A stretch of 64,000 bases of DNA from GCA-2746365 sp963711255 (GTDB lineage: Bacteria > Pseudomonadota > Gammaproteobacteria > SZUA-229): the NCBI GenBank assembly GCA_963711255.1, contig CAVQDO010000032.1:10668-74667 (forward strand). The letters run 5' to 3'. The notes under the pieces are model-generated. The model did not search any database, was not told the origin of the DNA, and saw nothing but the letters and a program-made list of their open reading frames with translations. Made by a program: the position numbers and the translations under genes. How positions within the stretch are numbered: the first letter of the stretch is position 1; each line of letters opens with the position of its first letter. Below are positions 26,371 through 35,089 of the stretch, piece after piece.

Positions 26371-29300
26371 AACAACGTTTCCGAACTGGCGGCTTTGCCG
26401 CATGGTCAATACATCACCCGGTAGGCGTCAGCATGTTAACGCTGGCGGTTGTCATTCTTGGCCTGTTCTCGTTTGAAAAACTGGGCATTAACCTGTTGCC
26501 ACATATTATCGCGCCGGAAGTTCGGGTAAGAATAATCGACCAGGGCGTACCCGCCAGCATCATGGAAGACCAGGTGACCCGGCAGCTGGAAGAACAGCTG
26601 GCGATAACCGAAGACGCGATTTCAGTGGAGTCAGAGACCAGCGAAGGCCGCAGTGCTGTTGCTTTGAGTTTTCCTTTCGGTGTCGATATTAATAATGCGC
26701 TTCGCGATGCCAGTATCAGGCTGGACCGGGCAAAACGTTTCTTACCGGAAAACGATAATCCGCCTATTATTTACAAACGTGACCCGTCACAGATCCCGGT
26801 AATGGAACTTGTAGTTAGCTCAAACCAGTTAAATGCGGTTGAATTACGCAGCTGGGCTGATTATACCTTTTCCAAATGGTTCCTGAATTTACCCGGTGTT
26901 GCCGCAGTTGAAATTGGCGGTGGCCTGGAACGTGAAATCCAGATTATTCCTGACCAGGAAAAACTAAGCAATATCGGCCTCTCCTTACAGGACTTCTCGC
27001 GACAGATAAAACTGCAGAATACTGATTCTCCCGGCGGCAGGATGATCGCCAAACGGCATGAAATTATTACTCGTACAGAGGGCCGTTTTCGTTCACTGGA
27101 CGAAATCAGGCAACTGCCCCTGCAGACCAGTGAATCGTTTACTGATGAGTATGAGATTGCTGATATTGGTAAAGATATCCACCTGGCTGACGTTGCCCAG
27201 GTCATTGACAAACACAAGGATGAACGTTTACGTATTCGTCTGAATAAGGTGCCCGGGGTCAAACTCTCGATTCAAAAACAGCCGCAGGCGAATACCGTCG
27301 CAGTGGTGAATGAAGTCAGGCACCGCATCAATAACCTGCGCGCACAAAATGCGATTCCCAATGATATAAAAGTGGCCGTGGTTGATGATCAGTCAGTTTT
27401 CATTCGCTACTCTATCAATAATGCTGCGCTGGCTGCCGGAGCCGGGGCCATGCTGGCAATGGCGGTAATTTACCTGTTCCTTGGCAGCGTATTACGTACC
27501 TTAATCATTGGCAGCGCAATTCCCATTGGTATCCTGGTGACCTTTATTATCATGCAGAGCATGGGCTTAAGCTTAAACATAATGACCCTGGGCGGACTCG
27601 CGCTAGGCATGGGATTACTAATCGATAGCACCATCGTGATGCTGGAAAATATAACCCGTCACCAGGCTGATGGTGAAATCTCAAAACAGGATGCCATTAA
27701 TGCCGCCATTGAAGTAAACAGCCCTATCGTTGCCTCAACCAGTACCAATTTAAGCGCCCTGCTGCCCTTCCTGTTTATTGGCGGCATGTCAGGATTATTG
27801 TTTCAGGAGCTGATTATCACGATAACCTCGGCCATGCTGGCAGCCCTGGTGGTTTCCATAACGCTGGTACCCGCACTTGGCGCCAAGGTACGATACAAAG
27901 CAAAAGATGATAATTTATTCAATAAGTTAACAAATAAACTTAAAGTTAAATATAGTAACAATATAGCGTTATTTTTAAACCATCCGCTAATCACGCTACT
28001 GCTGTTCTGCCTGTTACTGGGTTTATCGATAGCCCAGATATATAGTACCAAACGAATCGATCTGCCACGCGTTGATGAAGGCATCATCTCACTTTCCATT
28101 ACCGGTGACCCTGGCATGCAGCTCGACGAAATGGATAACGCTGTTGATAAAATAGAAGATCTGCTTTTAAAGAAACCGGAAGTGTCCACACTATTCACCA
28201 CCGCCGGCGGCTTTATTTTTGGTCGCTCAGAATTCGAGAACAGCAATCGCAGCTCGATAAAAATCAAACTGATCTCATCAGAGCAGCGAAACATCAGCAG
28301 TGACCTCTGGGCAAAACAGGTGGATCAGGATATTGACACCCTGAACCTGATCGGTTTCAAGGTTAACCTTCGTGTCGCCGGGGTACGTGGTCTGCACCTT
28401 ACACGCGGCAGTGATGATGTCAGTATACATATCCGTGGTGATGATCTGGATATTTTACGGGAACTGGGCGCGCAGGCTGTTACTCTGCTGGAAGATGTTA
28501 ATGGCTTAAAAAATCTGACGCATTCCTATGAAGAAGTAAACCAGGAACTTAGCATCCATATTGACCGTCAGCGTGCAACAGATTCCGGCGTCGATGCAGC
28601 AAGTATTGGTGAAGCGCTTAAAATTGCGCTGGATGGCGAGATTATCAGTGATTATATCGAAGGCGATAAAGAATTCGATATTCGCATGCGGCTTCCCAGG
28701 GCAAACAGCTATAACCCTAACGTACTGCAAAATCTGATGGTCGCTTATAAAGATGGAAACACGATACGACTTGGCGATGTAGCCTTTATTAACCGTGAAC
28801 CGACTGCCAGCCGTATTGTAAGAAGCCAGCAACAGCGAATAGTAGAAATATCGGCATCTTACGAAGCTAATGCAGACCAGGAAAAAGTGCTGGAAAATGC
28901 AATGCTAAAACTTTCTGAGCTGGACATGCCTGCCGGTTATGTTCTGTATGATAACGAAACCAATCAAACGCTTGAAGAAGGCCAGAGAAAGGGTTTTATT
29001 GTCCTGTTACTTGCTATATTTCTGGTATTTGTGGTTATGGCGGTGCAATACGAATCACTGCTCAACCCGCTTATTATCATGCTGAGCATTCCATTTGCTG
29101 CGACTGGTGTTGCCATTGGTTTATTCTTAAATGCCGATATGAGTCTATCCATGCCGGTATGGATGGGCTTAATCATGCTTACGGGTATTGTGGTTAACAA
29201 TGCTATCGTACTGATTGAACAAATTGAAATTGAGCGAGAAAAAGCGCCCGCTAAAGCCCGGGAACAGTTAAACGAATCCATCAAGAAAGCGGCGGCGTTG

Positions 29301-29501
29301 CGACTGCGGCCTATTCTAATGACAACGCTGACTACCGTTTTTGGCATGTTGCCGCTGGCGATTGGCATCGGTGAAGGATCGGAAATGCTGCAGCCGCTGG
29401 CATTTGTTATCGTCTGGGGACTCAGCTTTTCTCTATTCGTCAGCCTGGTACTGGTACCCAGCCTTTATGCTTTTTTTCATGCCCGTTTATCTCAGCAGTA
29501 A
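26367..29501 (+). CDS. RND efflux pump permease (AcrB-like)
   Basis: The 1044-residue inner-membrane pump has the HAE architecture: a first helix (about 17-35), a large periplasmic loop, helices 2-6 from about 340, a second periplasmic loop and the final helices from about 865. The proton-relay position in helix 4 reads GLLIDSTIVMLEN, so the first Asp of the usual Asp-Asp pair is kept and the second is Ser. A similar variant (Asp-Asn) exists in other RND subgroups. It is coupled to the adaptor gene by a 4-base overlap. Its substrate is unknown. Confidence 0.94.
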   Translation: MKQRFRTGGFAAWSIHHPVGVSMLTLAVVILGLFSFEKLGINLLPHIIAPEVRVRIIDQGVPASIMEDQVTRQLEEQLAITEDAISVESETSEGRSAVALSFPFGVDINNALRDASIRLDRAKRFLPENDNPPIIYKRDPSQIPVMELVVSSNQLNAVELRSWADYTFSKWFLNLPGVAAVEIGGGLEREIQIIPDQEKLSNIGLSLQDFSRQIKLQNTDSPGGRMIAKRHEIITRTEGRFRSLDEIRQLPLQTSESFTDEYEIADIGKDIHLADVAQVIDKHKDERLRIRLNKVPGVKLSIQKQPQANTVAVVNEVRHRINNLRAQNAIPNDIKVAVVDDQSVFIRYSINNAALAAGAGAMLAMAVIYLFLGSVLRTLIIGSAIPIGILVTFIIMQSMGLSLNIMTLGGLALGMGLLIDSTIVMLENITRHQADGEISKQDAINAAIEVNSPIVASTSTNLSALLPFLFIGGMSGLLFQELIITITSAMLAALVVSITLVPALGAKVRYKAKDDNLFNKLTNKLKVKYSNNIALFLNHPLITLLLFCLLLGLSIAQIYSTKRIDLPRVDEGIISLSITGDPGMQLDEMDNAVDKIEDLLLKKPEVSTLFTTAGGFIFGRSEFENSNRSSIKIKLISSEQRNISSDLWAKQVDQDIDTLNLIGFKVNLRVAGVRGLHLTRGSDDVSIHIRGDDLDILRELGAQAVTLLEDVNGLKNLTHSYEEVNQELSIHIDRQRATDSGVDAASIGEALKIALDGEIISDYIEGDKEFDIRMRLPRANSYNPNVLQNLMVAYKDGNTIRLGDVAFINREPTASRIVRSQQQRIVEISASYEANADQEKVLENAMLKLSELDMPAGYVLYDNETNQTLEEGQRKGFIVLLLAIFLVFVVMAVQYESLLNPLIIMLSIPFAATGVAIGLFLNADMSLSMPVWMGLIMLTGIVVNNAIVLIEQIEIEREKAPAKAREQLNESIKKAAALRLRPILMTTLTTVFGMLPLAIGIGEGSEMLQPLAFVIVWGLSFSLFVSLVLVPSLYAFFHARLSQQ

Positions 29502-29508
29502 ATAAACG

Positions 29509-29545
29509 AAAAAAAAGATGGTGCCTTTAACAACAGACACCATCT
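29509..29545 (-). terminator. Rho-independent terminator downstream of ompW
   Basis: The stem AGATGGTG/CACCATCT (29516-29523 with 29538-29545) is followed on the minus strand by a run of T (plus-strand A-run 29508-29516). The polarity fits the minus-strand ompW transcript, about 80 bases after its stop, rather than the RND operon. Confidence 0.75.
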
Positions 29546-29622
29546 AGAAGGGAAAGAATTCCTGCACAATAATCAGCCGGGTAAACGGCTAATTATTGTT
29601 TTCAGCATTAGACTTCTCGACT

Positions 29623-30324
29623 TTAGAAGCGTGTACCAACACCAACACCCAGCACTAATGGGTTGAGATCGAAATCAACCGTAGCGGTATCTACACCATT
29701 CACCTGAACTGTTGCCGTAGTATCCAGATCAAGGTACTTGGCATCAAAACTGACGTACCAGTCTTTATTTATATCTACGTCTACACCCGCCTGAATAACA
29801 ATACTCAATGTATCATCAACAGATAAACCAGTAGAAGTCACACCAGGACCTGCGACAGCATCAATAGTGCTAGTAAACTGGCTAGTAGTACTCTCACTGA
29901 AGAACATAGTGTAGTTAATACCCGCACCCACGTAAGGACGAATATTATTGGCTGGCATAAAGTGCCATACAGCAATTACTGATGGTGGTAAAACGGTAAC
30001 GTCACCCACATCTACACCAGCAAGGTTTCCGGTACCTTTTATGTCATGTTTAGAAGAAGTGTCCAGCATTAATTCAACACCGAAATTATCGGTTACCATG
30101 TAGGTAATATCAACACCCAATGTGTATGCATCATCAACATCAATACCTGCAGGTGCGGCAAGAGGCGCACCGCCCGCCATCACCTGGTTACTACCAACAT
30201 CGGGGGATATATTAAGGATGCGCGCATTAATTAAAATATCACCTTCTTCAATAGCCATAAGTGGTGTGCTGACCAGTAATGCAGATAAAACAGCAGTAGC
30301 CAGGATTGATTTTTGATTTTTCAT
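29623..30324 (-). CDS. ompW: OmpW family outer membrane protein
   Basis: OmpW proteins are eight-stranded outer-membrane beta-barrels forming a narrow hydrophobic channel. I place the start at 30324 (MKNQKSILATAV), not at the upstream ATG at 30378, because GGAG lies properly ahead and it yields a clean signal peptide cleaved after PLMA. The mature protein of about 210 residues shows GDILINARILNISPD, VMLDTSSKHDIKGTG, PSVIAVWHFMPANNIRPYVGAGINY and the terminal strand ending in Phe (VGVGTRF). The upstream region has an FNR-type palindrome, fitting the oxygen-dependent regulation known for ompW. Confidence 0.93.
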   Translation of the reverse strand: MKNQKSILATAVLSALLVSTPLMAIEEGDILINARILNISPDVGSNQVMAGGAPLAAPAGIDVDDAYTLGVDITYMVTDNFGVELMLDTSSKHDIKGTGNLAGVDVGDVTVLPPSVIAVWHFMPANNIRPYVGAGINYTMFFSESTTSQFTSTIDAVAGPGVTSTGLSVDDTLSIVIQAGVDVDINKDWYVSFDAKYLDLDTTATVQVNGVDTATVDFDLNPLVLGVGVGTRF

Positions 30325-30385
30325 AACAAGGACTCCGGTTAATAAGATTGTTGCGCGCAGGTTATCAATATAAGTCATTAGCTAA

Positions 30386-30399
30386 TTGACATTAGTCAA
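30386..30399. promoter_or_regulatory. FNR/CRP-family palindrome upstream of ompW
   Basis: TTGACATTAGTCAA is a perfect 5-4-5 inverted repeat and differs from the FNR consensus (TTGAT-N4-ATCAA) by one base in each half. It lies 62 bases upstream of the ompW start codon. The position suits activation or repression by an FNR/Anr-type regulator. Confidence 0.55.
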
Positions 30400-30413
30400 G
30401 AACAGCACCTAAA

Positions 30414-30429
30414 TACCTACATGTAGGTA
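30414..30429. promoter_or_regulatory. 16-bp perfect palindrome, possible operator
   Basis: TACCTACATGTAGGTA is a perfect palindrome, and the half-site ATGTAGGTA recurs at 30435-30443, 14 bases further on. The arrangement of one full and one half site suggests a dimeric repressor binding upstream of the ompW promoter. I cannot name the regulator. Confidence 0.45.
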
Positions 30430-30680
30430 GCCATATGTAGGTACTTATAAGTCGGCATAGATAGACAATATGTCAGGTATATAGAATTTCACTGTTTCGC
30501 AGAATATGATGCAACTTGTCGACAAAACGATACCCTAATAGAATCTGAAGAGAAGCCGGCTATCTCAGACAGTAATTAAGGTTTATCGCACCGGGTTTCA
30601 GGCTAGAATCAGCTTATTGATTAGCCATTTTCGTGCTAACATGAATGTATCTGAAGAAATTACATAAGGGGAATGCTCAT

Positions 30681-31058
30681 ATGTCTCAAGTTCAATTTAA
30701 TACCCAGCTTACCGACCAGATCAAAGTTTCTGATGAAGCGGTTAAACAGCTACTGGCGCTGACTGAAAGTGAAGATGGTGTCAACGGTGTACGTATCTTC
30801 GTTTCCGGTGGTGGTTGTGGTGGCATGTCATACGGCATGACTTTCGTTGATCAGCCTACTCAGTTTGATACCACGCTGGAAAAAGAAGGCCTTAAAGTTC
30901 ACGTTGATGCGGTTGCATTGGGCTTTCTGGAAGGCGTTGAGATTGATTACCAGACCGAAGGCGCTAATGCCAGTTTTGTATTCAAAAATGTATTTGCCAA
31001 CACCAGCAGCGGTGGTTCATGCGGCGGCTGCGGTTCATCTGGCGGCGGTTGCGGTTAA
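30681..31058 (+). CDS. IscA/HesB family iron-sulfur assembly protein with Cys/Gly-rich tail
   Basis: The A-type scaffold protein has 125 residues from the ATG at 30681, which is preceded by AAGGGG; an upstream in-frame ATG at 30645 lacks a site. A-type proteins carry or transfer Fe-S clusters using three Cys residues. The first is Cys46 in SGGGCGGMSYG. The C-terminal pair, normally C-G-C, reads SCGGCG (Cys114, Cys117), and a fourth Cys124 ends the Gly-rich tail GSSGGGCG. The spacing differs from IscA and ErpA. The ATP-grasp gene follows 89 bases downstream. Confidence 0.88.
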   Translation: MSQVQFNTQLTDQIKVSDEAVKQLLALTESEDGVNGVRIFVSGGGCGGMSYGMTFVDQPTQFDTTLEKEGLKVHVDAVALGFLEGVEIDYQTEGANASFVFKNVFANTSSGGSCGGCGSSGGGCG

Positions 31059-31147
31059 ACCCATAACCGGGGTCAGAAATCAGCAGTAGAATATCAGGGG
31101 GTGGGCCAGTTAAAATGGCCTGCCCTTTTTTCATTGTCCAGCATTAA

Positions 31148-32395
31148 ATGTCAGCATTAAAAGACCAGCGTTTATTACTGGTATCACATCAAAATAGTTA
31201 TCGCATTGCACCTTATATCAGGGCCGCAAAAAGACTAGGTCTCGAAGTCAGCATCGCTTCGCAGGGAAAACATTCCCTGGTTTCCGAGGTCGCCAATGGC
31301 ATACACATCGACTTTAATAATTTCGATGCCGCGGTCGACGTTATTTTAAAAGAACATCAGGACAGACCGTTCAGCGGCATACTGGGCAGCGATGACCAGA
31401 CCGTGGTACTGGCCGCCCGTGTGGCGCAATTACTGGCCTTGCCGCATAACCCGCCTGCAGCCGCAAAATACTCACACCGAAAAGACCTGGCGCGGGCACA
31501 GCTCGGCCTGTGCGGCTGCCCGGTACCGATACATTGCCTGCTAGATATTACGCAACCAATAGGCAGGCTAACAGCTGGCTTACCCTGGCCATGCGTGTTA
31601 AAGCCGCTCAACATGTCGGCCAGCCGTGGTGTAATTCGCGCTAATAATACTGATGAGTTCAGGCTTGCCTGCGATCGTCTGAAACCCATTCTGGCCACAG
31701 CAGCCAGTGAATTCGAACAGACGCATATATTGATCGAAGATTATATTGAGGGCATTGAAATAGCCTACGAGGGTTACCTGCGTGAAGGTCAGCTCTCCAC
31801 GATTACCATCTTCGATAAACCTGACCCGCTGACAGGACCGTACTTTGAAGAAACCATCTATGTCACGCCCTCTTCATTAAACAGTGATATTCAGCAATCT
31901 ATTAAAACGGTCATTGATTCGGCCTGTAAAGCATACGGATTAAACACCGGTGCGATACATGCAGAATGCCGGATCGATAAAAATAACAAGGTCTGGATTC
32001 TTGAAATAGCCTCACGCACCATCGGTGGTGACTGCGCGCGTATGCTGGACAATGACAATTTCAGTATCGAAGAACTGGCAGTTTCACTGGCAATCAATCA
32101 GCCCATCACTGTCACCATGCCCGATCAGGCACGCGGTGTGATGATGATACCGATCAAACAAAAGGGATTATTAAAAAGAGTTGAAGGTCTGCTTGAAGCG
32201 AACAGGGTTAATCACATTGATACAATCGATATTATTATTCCACAGGGCCACGAACTGATACCGCTGCCGGAAGGCAACCAGTACCTGGGCTATATCTTTG
32301 CCAGCGCCGCAACCACTGAACAGGTCACCGCCGCCATCCGTGAAGCCTATGCTTGTCTCAAGTTTGTTACTGCGCCTGTGTTTAAAATCAGTTAA
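31148..32395 (+). CDS. ATP-grasp enzyme of unknown substrate
   Basis: The 415-residue protein has the ATP-grasp layout: an N-terminal Rossmann-like preATP domain (about 8-110), the small ATP domain with the Lys in PCVLKPLNMSASRGV (about 150), the segment ILIEDYIEGIEIAYEGY and the metal-binding Glu/Asn region GAIHAECRIDKNNKVWILEIASR (here split across residues about 278-300). Such enzymes form an acyl-phosphate and join it to an amine or thiol, as in carboxylases and L-amino acid ligases. The substrate is not readable from the sequence. It converges on the yggX operon. Confidence 0.9.
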   Translation: MSALKDQRLLLVSHQNSYRIAPYIRAAKRLGLEVSIASQGKHSLVSEVANGIHIDFNNFDAAVDVILKEHQDRPFSGILGSDDQTVVLAARVAQLLALPHNPPAAAKYSHRKDLARAQLGLCGCPVPIHCLLDITQPIGRLTAGLPWPCVLKPLNMSASRGVIRANNTDEFRLACDRLKPILATAASEFEQTHILIEDYIEGIEIAYEGYLREGQLSTITIFDKPDPLTGPYFEETIYVTPSSLNSDIQQSIKTVIDSACKAYGLNTGAIHAECRIDKNNKVWILEIASRTIGGDCARMLDNDNFSIEELAVSLAINQPITVTMPDQARGVMMIPIKQKGLLKRVEGLLEANRVNHIDTIDIIIPQGHELIPLPEGNQYLGYIFASAATTEQVTAAIREAYACLKFVTAPVFKIS

Positions 32396-32504
32396 CCGTG
32401 ATTACGAGTAAATCAGCTTTAGTAAATTAAGTTCCGCGACTTAACACCATCACTGTACACAGCCAGTGATGATGCAGGTTTGTTTGCAGAAGAAAATCGG
32501 ATTA

Positions 32505-32792
32505 TTACTTCTTACCGCCGCCGCCAGCCTGGAAACCAGCCGGCGCCTGGCCATGATCACCTTCGTTAAAGAAAAAACCAACCATGTGCTTTTCAATCAA
32601 CTCAAGATTATTTTGATCTGCGGTATTTAAACCATTTTCATTAATAATTGTGGTCAGGCGCTCCAGCCATTGTTTCCAGCCTTCCTTCGATACATTTTCA
32701 AAAATTCGTATGCCTAATTCACCAGGATGCGGTGGTGCATCAAGGGCTTCTGCTTCAATTTTTAAAACCACGCATTTAACTTTATTTGCCAT
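32505..32792 (-). CDS. yggX: Fe(2+)-trafficking / oxidative damage protection protein YggX
   Basis: YggX-type proteins protect Fe-S enzymes from oxidative damage. The 95-residue protein keeps the core: the Cys near the N-terminus (VKCVVLK, residue 7), PPHPGELGIRIFENVSKEGW, the INENGLN segment and the IEKHMVGFFF helix. The C-terminus is unusual, with a Gly/Ala tail (APAGFQAGGGGKK) instead of the common short charged end. It is the last gene of the minus-strand operon, 8 bases after the radical SAM gene. Confidence 0.9.
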   Translation of the reverse strand: MANKVKCVVLKIEAEALDAPPHPGELGIRIFENVSKEGWKQWLERLTTIINENGLNTADQNNLELIEKHMVGFFFNEGDHGQAPAGFQAGGGGKK

Positions 32793-32800
32793 TTCTACCT

Positions 32801-33853
32801 CTAACTTTTTTCTTCAAACTTTTTCAACAGGACACCATCATCACCACAACAACTTGCCGCACATTGTTTAATCTGGTGAATTTCATCTGCTGTGCTATTT
32901 AAATAAACTTCAACCGGCTGATTCTCGGTCGCACAGTCGCAACCCTTGTCATTATACACGTAAACGCTGTTTAGCCCTGCACGTTTGGCCTGTGCCTCAG
33001 CGTCAAAAAGCATATGTTCGGGGGTCGCAGGCACATCAATCAATTTGTAGGCAGGGAAAAAACGCGTGATATGCCAGGGACTGTCAGCACCCAGGTTGTC
33101 GCGAATCCAGCAGGCTATTTCATAATGCTCCTGTGGATCATCATTTTTACCCGGAATAATATTGGTTCGGGTTTCAACGTGAATGCCTAAATCATGGGCT
33201 TTTTTAATAGAGGCCAGCACCTGCTCTACTTTTGCCGGACGGCAGATGTCTTTGTAAAACTCATCACGCATGCTCTTGATATCCGAGCACAGCACATCAA
33301 CCTTACCCACCAGTAATTCCAGCGCTTCATCGGTGATAAAGCTGTTTGACACGTACACCGTGTACAAACCGGCCTGGTGCGCCAGCTCGCAAACGTCGAG
33401 CACGTATTCCAGCCAGACTGCCGGTTCAGAATAGGTAAACGCAATACCCTGTACACCCGCCCTGATAGCCGAATCAACCAGCTTTTGCGGAGGCACCCAG
33501 GCTTCTTTTGACTGGCCTTTGGCGAGATCATCAAGCGCCCCTACGCCCCAGGAGATTTCCAGGTTATGGCAGCCTCCGCAACGAAAACTGCAACCATAGC
33601 TGCCGACCGACATCACTTTCGTGCCCGGGCGATAATGGCGTACCGGCTTCTCTTCAATATAATCGATATCGATCGCCGATAGAATACCGTATGACAGGTT
33701 GTACAGTGTGCCGTTTCGATTGACATGCGCCTGGCAGAATCCACGCTGTCCGTGGCCTATTTTGCAGCGCCACAAGCAAAGATTACAGCGGGTCGTGCCG
33801 TTATCCAGTTTTTCCTGTAAACGGGTTTCAATAAGCTGGTACTGGTCTGACAT
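32801..33853 (-). CDS. amrS: AmrS-type radical SAM protein (AmmeMemoRadiSam family)
   Basis: The 350-residue protein has the radical SAM cluster motif CSFRCGGC (CX3CX2C, about 87-94), preceded by a Cys-rich N-terminal segment (CNLCLWRC, GFCQAH, about 21-43) typical of AmrS and of pyruvate-formate-lyase-activase relatives. Later motifs are GIAFTYSEPAVWLEY, VSNSFI and ETRTNIIPGKNDD. The C-terminal part adds GCDCATENQP and CAASCC, a further Cys cluster. AmrS usually occurs with AMMECR1 and Memo proteins, which are not seen here. It lies between a formyltransferase and yggX with 24 and 8-base gaps. Confidence 0.9.
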   Translation of the reverse strand: MSDQYQLIETRLQEKLDNGTTRCNLCLWRCKIGHGQRGFCQAHVNRNGTLYNLSYGILSAIDIDYIEEKPVRHYRPGTKVMSVGSYGCSFRCGGCHNLEISWGVGALDDLAKGQSKEAWVPPQKLVDSAIRAGVQGIAFTYSEPAVWLEYVLDVCELAHQAGLYTVYVSNSFITDEALELLVGKVDVLCSDIKSMRDEFYKDICRPAKVEQVLASIKKAHDLGIHVETRTNIIPGKNDDPQEHYEIACWIRDNLGADSPWHITRFFPAYKLIDVPATPEHMLFDAEAQAKRAGLNSVYVYNDKGCDCATENQPVEVYLNSTADEIHQIKQCAASCCGDDGVLLKKFEEKS

Positions 33854-33877
33854 GACGTTAAAACCTGAAAGCGAGTG

Positions 33878-34735
33878 TTACATCAGTTTACCAGTGTAGC
33901 TTGCGATTAAAACACCTTCATTAAAGGGTATATAAAGCCGATCACCCTGTACATTGATAACATCCAGCGACATATTGTTATCGTAATCCAGCGCCTGCTC
34001 AAGCAATAACTCCGTGTCCCCCAGTTTTAAGCGGTATTGCTGCGAAAAGGCCTGTGTAGCGCGCATAAAATTGTAGGCATGCTGCGCCGTCCAGGTCGAA
34101 TCAACAACAAAATCCTGTGTTTCAGGGTAGCGGTAATAACTCGCCCGGCTATCATCCTGCGGTAGCTTGTCTAGCGTTTTATCCTCAATATCGGATAACA
34201 GGCTTAATAAAAGCGCCGCACCGGCTTTGGCAAGTAACTCGCTGATTTCTTCAAATAACAGCCCGTCATAGAGTGTGATGGCCTGCTGTTTAACAACATC
34301 GCCGGCGTCCAGCTGCTCACTGACCAGGTGCCAGCTGACCCCTGTTTCGCTGTTATCTTTCATTTGCCAGAATATTGGTTCGGGACCGCGATAATGTGGC
34401 AGCAGTGAAGGATGCATATTAAAACAGCCCTGGGCGGCCAGTTTGACAATTTCCTCCGGCAGGCGCCTGCTGAAGCAGGACATAATAATGACATCGATGT
34501 TAAATTCAGCCAGCGACTCAAGCAGATCATTGAGCGGCTGCGAAAAATCAATAACCGGTATCGACTGTTGCTGTGCTAACAGCGCCAGTGATTCATTTTC
34601 CAGCGCAATAATTTTTTGCTGAAGAATAAGCGGTCGCTGAACACCGGCGGCGACAATGTTATGCTCAGTCGCCAGCAGTGTTTTAAACGGAACTATGGAT
34701 AACGCACCTGATGAACCGATATATAAAATATTCAC
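33878..34735 (-). CDS. Formyltransferase family protein (Fmt-like, not canonical Fmt)
   Basis: The 285-residue protein resembles the formyltransferase N-terminal domain that uses 10-formyltetrahydrofolate. The catalytic Asn-His-Asp set is visible: Asn and His in CFNMHPSLLPHYRG (about 107-120) and Asp in EQLDAGDVVKQ (about 145). The C-terminal 80 residues do not look like the tRNA-binding part of methionyl-tRNA formyltransferase, and the gene sits away from def, so a dedicated substrate (small molecule or protein amine) is more likely. It is in an operon with DsrE-like, AmrS and yggX genes. Confidence 0.85.
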   Translation of the reverse strand: MNILYIGSSGALSIVPFKTLLATEHNIVAAGVQRPLILQQKIIALENESLALLAQQQSIPVIDFSQPLNDLLESLAEFNIDVIIMSCFSRRLPEEIVKLAAQGCFNMHPSLLPHYRGPEPIFWQMKDNSETGVSWHLVSEQLDAGDVVKQQAITLYDGLLFEEISELLAKAGAALLLSLLSDIEDKTLDKLPQDDSRASYYRYPETQDFVVDSTWTAQHAYNFMRATQAFSQQYRLKLGDTELLLEQALDYDNNMSLDVINVQGDRLYIPFNEGVLIASYTGKLM

Positions 34736-34750
34736 CAGCTACGCCCAAGT

Positions 34751-35089
34751 TTATAAAGTGATAACCTGATCAGGCATGTTGCCAGACAGTGCACCGTACA
34801 GGTTAGGGAAACAGCCAATGACCGCACCCGGTACCAGCATACCGTCAATTTCCCGTTCATAGGCGCACTGGTCACAGGCCATTAATAACATGCCACTGTC
34901 AGCAGCAACTTTTGCCAGGCGTTCACCGATGGGATTGCCCTGCTGCAACACGTAGGCATTGTCTTCGAAGAAAAACATGCCGACGACTTCTACGCCGTGT
35001 GCCTTATCTTCTAATTGAGGAAGTATCATCTTGCCGAGTTTGTAGGAAACTGAGTGACCCTGGGTAGAGAATATGTAAGCAACTTTCAT
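34751..35089 (-). CDS. DsrE-like small sulfur-relay family protein
   Basis: The 112-residue soluble protein has the DsrE/DsrF-like fold: MKVAYIFSTQGHSVSYKLG at the start, VEVVGMFFFEDNAYVLQQGNP in the middle and LLMACDQCAYERE near residues 68-80. The CDQC pair lies where sulfur-carrying members have active Cys residues, and another Cys is in VIGCFPN. Similarity to the family called SaoD is from memory. It is the first gene of a four-gene operon with formyltransferase, AmrS and YggX (gaps 15, 24 and 8 bases). Confidence 0.83.
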   Translation of the reverse strand: MKVAYIFSTQGHSVSYKLGKMILPQLEDKAHGVEVVGMFFFEDNAYVLQQGNPIGERLAKVAADSGMLLMACDQCAYEREIDGMLVPGAVIGCFPNLYGALSGNMPDQVITL

